DNA of 64,000 nucleotides from assembly GCA_035771175.1 (NCBI GenBank), contig CM069611.1, positions 12,678,366 to 12,742,365 of the forward strand, given 5' to 3'. The DNA is from Paratinospora sagittata. Its lineage: Eukaryota; Streptophyta; Magnoliopsida; Ranunculales; Menispermaceae. The position numbers and the translations under genes are program-made. Under the pieces are notes generated by a model. That model worked only from the letters and a program-made list of their open reading frames with translations, was not told where the DNA came from and did no database searches. This document shows positions 57,735 through 64,000 of the stretch, in pieces; positions within the stretch are counted from its first letter, which is position 1; each line of letters begins with the position of its first letter.

Positions 57735-60700
57735 TAGAGAATGCTGGAGGTATCCTATGATGCCTTCAGAATTAGTGAGAACGAAGACATCTCAAATGCC
57801 ATAACACGCTTCACCAAGATTATTAATGAGATGAAGAAGCTGGAGAAGGTGCTACCACAAGCAAAAAAAATTGGGAAATTCCTTAGGGGACATGTTTCAT
57901 GAAGGAAAATTTGTGAATCGCCCTCCACTGTTCAAGGGCGGAAATTACTTGCAATGAAAAATAAGAATAAGATACGTCATGAGATCCCACGATTTTGATG
58001 TTTAAGAGAATGTAAGAAATGGCTATTCTGCGCCCAAAAAAGGTTGAAAATGGAGTAATTATGCCGAAGGCAAAGAATATATGGCTACCCAGAGAAAAGA
58101 AGTTAGAGCAATTAAGTGATAAGGCCACAAACATGCTTTTCTGTACTCTTTTCATTAAGGAAATAAACATACATAGTGCCTGCAATACTGCCAATGAGAA
58201 ATGGGATAACGTAGAAGTTACTCATGAAGACAAAAAGCAACTAAAGAAAACGAAGTAGAGAATGATGGAGGAATCCTATGTTGCCTTCAGAATTAGTGAG
58301 AACGAAGACATCTCAAATGCCATAACACGCTTCACCAAGATTATTAAAGAGATGAAGAAGCTGGGTGAGGTGCTTCCACAAGCAAAAACAATTTGAAAAT
58401 TCCTTAGGGGACATGTTTCATAAAGAAAATTCTGTGAATCGCCCTCCACTGTTCAAAGGCGGAAATTACTTGCAATGGAAAACAAGAATAAGATACTTCA
58501 TGAGATCCCATGATTCTGATGTTTAAGAGATTGTCAGAAATGGCTATTCTGCACCCACAAAGGTTGAAAATGGAGTAGTTATGCCGAAGGCAAATAATGT
58601 ATGGCTACCAGAGAAAAGAGGTTACAACAATTAAATGAGAAGGCCATAAACATGTTTTTCTGTACTCTTTTAATTAATGAATTAAACAGACATAGTGCTC
58701 GCAATACTGCCAAGGAGAAATGGGATAACCTAAAAATTACTCATGAAAACAGAAAGCAAGTAAAGGGAACAAAGTAGAGAATGCTGGAGGAATCCTATGA
58801 TGCCTTCAGAATTAGTGAGAACGAAGACATCTCAAATGCCATAACACGCTTCACCAAGATCATTAAAGAGATGAAGAAGCTGGGTGAGGTGCTCCCACAA
58901 GCAAAAACAATTTGAAAATTCCTTAGGGGACATGTTTGATGAAGGAAGTTCTGTGAATCGCCCTCCACTGTTCAAGGGCGGAAATTACTTGCACTGTAAA
59001 AAAAGAATAAGATACTTCATGAGATCCTATGATTATGATGTTTAAGAGATTGTAAGAAATGGCTATTCTGCACCCACAAAGGTTGAAAATGGAGTAATTG
59101 TGCCGAAGGCAAAAAATGTATGGCTACCAGAGAAAAGAGGTTACAACAATTAAATGAGAAGGCCATAAACATGTTTTTCTGTACTCTTTCCATTAATGAA
59201 TTAAACAGACATAGTGCCTGCAATACTCCCAAGGAGAAGTGGGATAACCTAAAAATTACTCATGAAAAAATGAAAGCAAGTAAAGGGAACAAAGTAGAGA
59301 ATGCTGGAGGAGTCCTATGATGCCTTCAGAATTAGTGAGAACGAAGACATCTCAAATGCCATAACACGCTTCACCAAGATTATTAATGAGATGAAGAAGC
59401 TGGGTGAGGTGCTACCACAAGCAAAAACAATTGGAAAATTCCTTATGGGACATGTTTCATGAAGGAAATTTTGTGAATCGCCCTCCACTGTTCAATGGCG
59501 GAAATTACTTGCAATGAAAAATAAGAATAAGATACTTCATGAGATCCCATGATTTTGATGTTTAAGAGATTGTAAGAAATGGCTATTCTGCGCCCACAAA
59601 GGTTGAAAATGGAGTAGTTATGCCGAAGGCAAAGAATGTATGGCTACCAGAGAAAAGAGGTTACAACAATTAAATGAGAAGGCCATAAACATGTTTTTCT
59701 GTACTCTTTTCATTAATGAATTAAACAGACATAGTGCTCGCAATACTGCCAAGGAGAAATGGGATAACCTAAAAATTACTCATGAAAATAGAAAGCAAGT
59801 AAAGGGAACAAAGTAGAGAATGCTGGAGGAGTCCTATGATGCCTTCAGAATTAGTGAGAACGAAGACATCTCAAATGCCATAACACGCTTCACCAAGATT
59901 ATTAAAGAGATGAAGAAGCTTGGTGAGGTGCTACCACTAGCAAAAACAATTGGGAAATTCCTTAGGGGACATGTTTTAATGAAGGAAATTCTGTGAATCG
60001 CCCTCCACTGTTTAAGGGCGGAAATTACTTGCAATGGAAAACAAGAATAAGATACTTCATGAGATCTCATGATTCTGATGTTTAAGGGATTGTAAGAAAT
60101 GGCTATTCTGCACCCACAAAGGTTGAAAATGGAGTAGTTATGCCGAAGGCAAAGAATGTATGGCTACCAGAGAAAAGAGGTTACAACATTTAAATGAGAA
60201 GGCCATAAACATGTTTTTCTGTACTCTTTTCATTAATGAATTAAACAGACATAGTGCTCGCAATACTGCCAAGGAGAAATGGGATAAGCTAAAAATTACT
60301 CATGAAAACAGAAAGCAAGTAAAGGGAACAAAGTAGAGAATGCTGGAGGAGTCCTATGATGCCTTCAGAATTAGTGAGAACGAAGACATCTCAAATGCCA
60401 TAACACGCTTCACCAAGATTATTAATGAGATGAAGAAGCTGGGTGAGGTGCTACCACAAGAAAAAACAATTGGAAAATTCCTTATGGGACATGTTTCATG
60501 AAGGAAATTTTGTGAATCGCCCTCCACTGTTCAATGGCGGAAATTACTTGCAATGAAAAATAAGAATAAGATACTTCATGAGATCCCATGAGTTTGATGT
60601 TTAAGAGATTGTAAGAAATGGCTATTCTGCGCCCAAAAAAGGTTGAAAATGGAGTAATTATGCCGAAGGCAAAGAATATATGGCTACCCAGAGAAAAGAA

Positions 60701-63700
60701 GTTAGAGCAATTAAGTGACAAGGCCACAAACATGCTTTTCTGTACTCTTTTCATTAAGGAAATAAACATACATAGTGCCTGCAATACTGCCAATGAGAAA
60801 TGGGATAACGTAGAAGTTACTCATGAAGACAAAAAGCAACTAAAGAAAACGAAGTAGAGAATGATGGAGGAATCCTATGTTGCCTTCAGAATTAGTGAGA
60901 ACGAAGACATCTCAAATGCCATAACACGCTTCACCAAGATTATTAAAGAGATGAAGAAGCTTGGTGAGGTGCTACCACTAGCAAAAACAATTGGGAAATT
61001 CCTTAGGGGACATGTTTTAATGAAGGAAATTCTGTGAATCGCCCTCCACTGTTTAAGGGCGGAAATTACTTGCAATGGAAAACAAGAATGAGATACTTCA
61101 TGAGACCCCATGACTCTGATGTTTAAGAGATTGTAAGAAATGGCTATTCTGCACCCACGAAGGTTGAAAATGGAATAGTTATGCCGAAGGCAAAGAATGT
61201 ATGGCTACCAGAGAAAAGAGGTTACAACAATTAAATGAGAAGGCCATAAACATGTTTTTCTGTACTCTTTTAATTAATGAATTAAACAGACATAGTGCTC
61301 GCAATACTGCCAAGGAGAAATGGGATAACCTAAAAATTACTCATGAAAACAGAAAGCAAGTAAAGGGAACAAAGTAGAGAATGTTGGAGGAATCCTATGA
61401 TGCCTTCAGAATTAGTGAGAACGAAGACATCTCAAATGCCATAACACGCTTCACCAAGATCATTAAAGAGATGAAGAAGCTGGGTGAGGTGCTCCCACAA
61501 GCAAAAACAATTTGGAAATTCCTTAGGGGACATGTTTGATGAAGAAAGTTCTGTGAATCGCCCTCCACTGTTCAAGGGCGGAAATTACTTGCACTGTAAA
61601 ACAAGAATAAGATACTTCATGAGATCCTATGATTATGATGTTTAAGAGATTGTAAGAAATGGCTATTCTACACCCACAAAGGTTGAAAATGGAGTAATTG
61701 TGCCGAAGGCAAAGAATGTATGGCTACCAGAGAAAAGAGGTTACAACAATTAAATGAGAAGGCCATAAACATGTTTTTCTGTACTCTTTCCATTAATGAA
61801 TTAAACAGACATAGTGCAATACTCCCAAGGAGAAGTAGGATAACCTAAAAATTATTCATGAAAACAGAAAAGCAAGTAAAGGGAACAAAGTAGAGAATGC
61901 TGGAGGAATCCTATGATGCCTTCAGAATTAGTGAGAACGAAGGCATCTCAAATGCCATAACACGCTTCACCAAGACTATTAATGAGGTGAAGAAGGTGGG
62001 TGAGGTGCTACCACAATCAAAAACAATTGGAAAATTCCTTAGGGGACATGTTTCATGAAGGAAATTCTGTCAATCGCCCTCCACTGTTCAAGGGCGGAAA
62101 TTACTTGCAATGGAAAACAAGAATAAGAACTTCATGTGATCCCATGATTCTGATGTTTAAGAGATTGTAAGAAATGGCTATTCTGCACCCACAAAGGTTG
62201 AAAATGGAGTAGTTATGCTGAAGGCAAAGAATGTATGGCTACCAGAGAAAAGAGGTTACAACAATTAAATGAGAAGGCCATAAACGTGTCTTTCTGTACT
62301 CTTTTCATTAATGAATTAAACAGACATAGTGGTCGCAATACTGCCAAGGAGAAATGGGATAACCTAAAAATTACTCATGAAAACAGAAAGCAAGTAAAGG
62401 GAACAAAGTAGAGAATGCTGGAGGAGTCCTATGATGCCTTCAGAATTAGTGAGAACGAAGACATCTCAAATGCCATAACACGCTTCACCAAGATTATTAA
62501 TGAGATGAAGAAGCTGGGTGAGGTGCTACCACAAGCAAAAACAATTGGGAAATTCCTTATGGGACATGTTTCATGAAGGAAATTTTGTGAATCGCCCTCC
62601 ACTGTTCAATGGCGGAAATTACTTGCAATGAAAAATAAGAATAAGATACTTCATGAGATCCCATGATTTTGATGTTTAAGAGATTGTAAGAAATGGCTAT
62701 TCTGCGCCCAAAAAAGGTTGAAAATGGAGTAATTATGCCGAAGGCAAAGAATATATGGCTACCCAGAGAAAAGAAGTTAGAGCAATTAAGTGACAAGGCC
62801 ACAAACATGCCTTTCTGTACTCTTTTCATTAAGGAAATAAACATACATAGTGCCTACAATACTGCCAATGAGAAATGGGATAACGTAGAAGTTACTCATG
62901 AAGACAAAAAGCAACTAAAGAAAACGAAGTAGAGAATGATGGAGGAATCTTATGTTGCCTTCAGAATTAGTGAGAACGAAGACATCTCAAATGCCATAAC
63001 ACGCTTCACCAAGATTATTAAGGAGATGAAGAAGCTGGGTGAGGTGCTTCCACAAGCAAAAACAATTTGAAAATTCCTTAGGGGACATGTTTGATGAAGG
63101 AAATTCTGTGAATCGCCCTCCACTGTTCAAGGGCGGAAATTACTTGCAATGGAAAACAAGAATAAGATACTTCACGAGATCCCATGATTCTGATGTTTAA
63201 GAGATTGTAAGAAATGACTATTCTGCACCCACAAAGGTTGAAAATGGAGTAGTTATGCCGAAGGCAAATAGTGTATGGCTACCAGATAAAAGAGGTTACA
63301 ACAATTAAATGAGAAGGCCATAAACATGTTTTTCTGTACTCTTTGAATTAATGAATTAAACAGACATAGTGCTCGCAATACTGCCAAGGAGAAATGGGAT
63401 AACCTAAAAATTACTCATGAAAACAGAAAGCAAGTAAAGGGAACAAAGTAGAGAATGCTGGAGGAATCCTATGATGCCTTCAGAATTAGTGAGAACGAAG
63501 ACATCTCAAATGCCATAACACGCTTCACCAAGATTAATAAAGAGCTGAAGAAGCTGGGTGAGGTGCTCCCACAAGCAAAAACAATTTGGAAATTCCTTAG
63601 GGGACATGTTTGATGAAGGAAGTTCTGTGAATCGCCCTCCACTGGTCAAGGGCGGAAATTACTTGCACTGTAAAATAAGAATAAGATACCTCATGAGATC

Positions 63701-64000
63701 CTATGATTACGCTGTTTAAGAGATTGTAAGAAATGGCTATTCTGCACCCACAAAGGTTGAAAATAGAGTAATTGTGCCGAAGGGAAAGAATGAATGGGTA
63801 CCAGAGAAAAGAGGTTACAACAATTAAATGAGAAGGCCATAAACATGTTTTTCTGTACTCTTTTCATTAATGAATTAAACAGACATAGTGGTCGCAATAC
63901 TGCCAAGGAGAAATGGGATAACCTAAAAATTACTCATGAAAACAGAAAGCAAGTAAAGGGAACAAAGTAGAGAATGCTGGAGGAGTCCTATGATGCCTTC
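57735..64000 (+). repeat. Copia-gag-derived satellite array, segment 5
   Basis: Boundaries at 57735, 58256, 58775, 59295, 59814, 60334, 60855, 61375, 61891, 62409, 62930, 63449 and 63968; the last 33 bases are a partial unit. The 521-bp type returns at 57735, 60334 and 62409. These carry 'aagcaactaaag' (Leu instead of Val) and 'gacaaggccacaaac' or a near variant, with gag stretches at 58019, 60618 and 62693. The unit at 61375 is 516 bp through a 4-bp loss in 'catagtgcaatac' offset by small insertions, and that at 61891 is 518 bp through loss of a T in 'aataagaacttc'. More private changes per unit are visible than in segment 4. The array continues past the window edge. Confidence 0.93.
58019..58258 (+). 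pseudogene. Gag middle fragment, right-flank subtype
   Basis: A 79-codon stretch with KNIWLPREKKLEQL, LFCTLFIKEINIHSACNTA and WDNVEVTHEDKKQLKKTK, ending at the boundary TAG. The Leu in KKQLKK is private to the three 521-bp units of this flank (also 60618-60857 and 62693-62932). It resembles the 1274-1513 type at the far left of the window more than the hybrids between them, so the homogenised centre appears to have been inserted into, or expanded within, an older mixed array. Confidence 0.72.

Noticed and set aside
1..64000. Centromeric identity of the array.
   Set aside because: Size, dimers and higher-order blocks are compatible with a centromere or another heterochromatic knob, but sequence alone cannot show centromeric histone binding, and I saw nothing specific to centromeres.
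1..64000. Tandem family of functional gag-like genes.
   Set aside because: Each unit has a boundary TAG (two exceptions), usually a second TAA, a frame break at the junction and often an internal one-base shift. No unit encodes the whole segment without interruption.

Overview
The window looks like nuclear DNA from a plant. It is almost entirely one head-to-tail satellite array. The unit is about 519-521 bp and is derived from part of the gag gene of a Ty1/copia-type LTR retrotransposon. The plant assignment is an inference from the gag type (DUF4219/UBN2-like) and from the two inserted elements; the sequence does not identify the species. Using the recurrent TAG in 'aagTAGagaatg' as the unit boundary, I counted 120 boundaries. 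That gives 119 complete units plus a partial unit at each end, all on the + strand. No intact gene is present.

Layout: (1) 1-17103 is satellite with 519-bp and 521-bp unit types intermixed, containing large internal duplications and becoming a regular dimer (about 1040 bp) from about 13986. (2) 17104-18491 is a 1388-bp GC-richer insertion flanked by a 5-bp target duplication. It is built of three hairpin-like units and carries six tRNA-like promoter modules arranged back to back. (3) 18492-26363 is satellite again, mostly 1040-1041 bp dimers. (4) 26364-26765 is a second, 402-bp insertion of the same family with its own 5-bp duplication. (5) 26766-31769 is satellite, most degraded at 28270-31769, where several units carry internal deletions. 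(6) 31770-57734 is a homogeneous run of 519-bp units punctuated by six copies of one 521-bp hybrid unit at intervals of 5, 8, 11, 10 and 7 units, which records successive segmental duplications. (7) 57735-64000 is a more mixed satellite.

Each unit spells a near-continuous gag segment of about 170 codons, but it is closed by a TAG in 118 of 120 boundaries, usually by a second TAA, and by a frame break where the end of one gag piece joins the start of the next. The array therefore appears to have expanded from a gag fragment that was already dead. Nothing here works as an operon or pathway. The biological content is the structure: birth of a satellite from a retrotransposon coding fragment, its homogenisation and higher-order duplication, and later invasion by palindromic elements with internal Pol III-type boxes.
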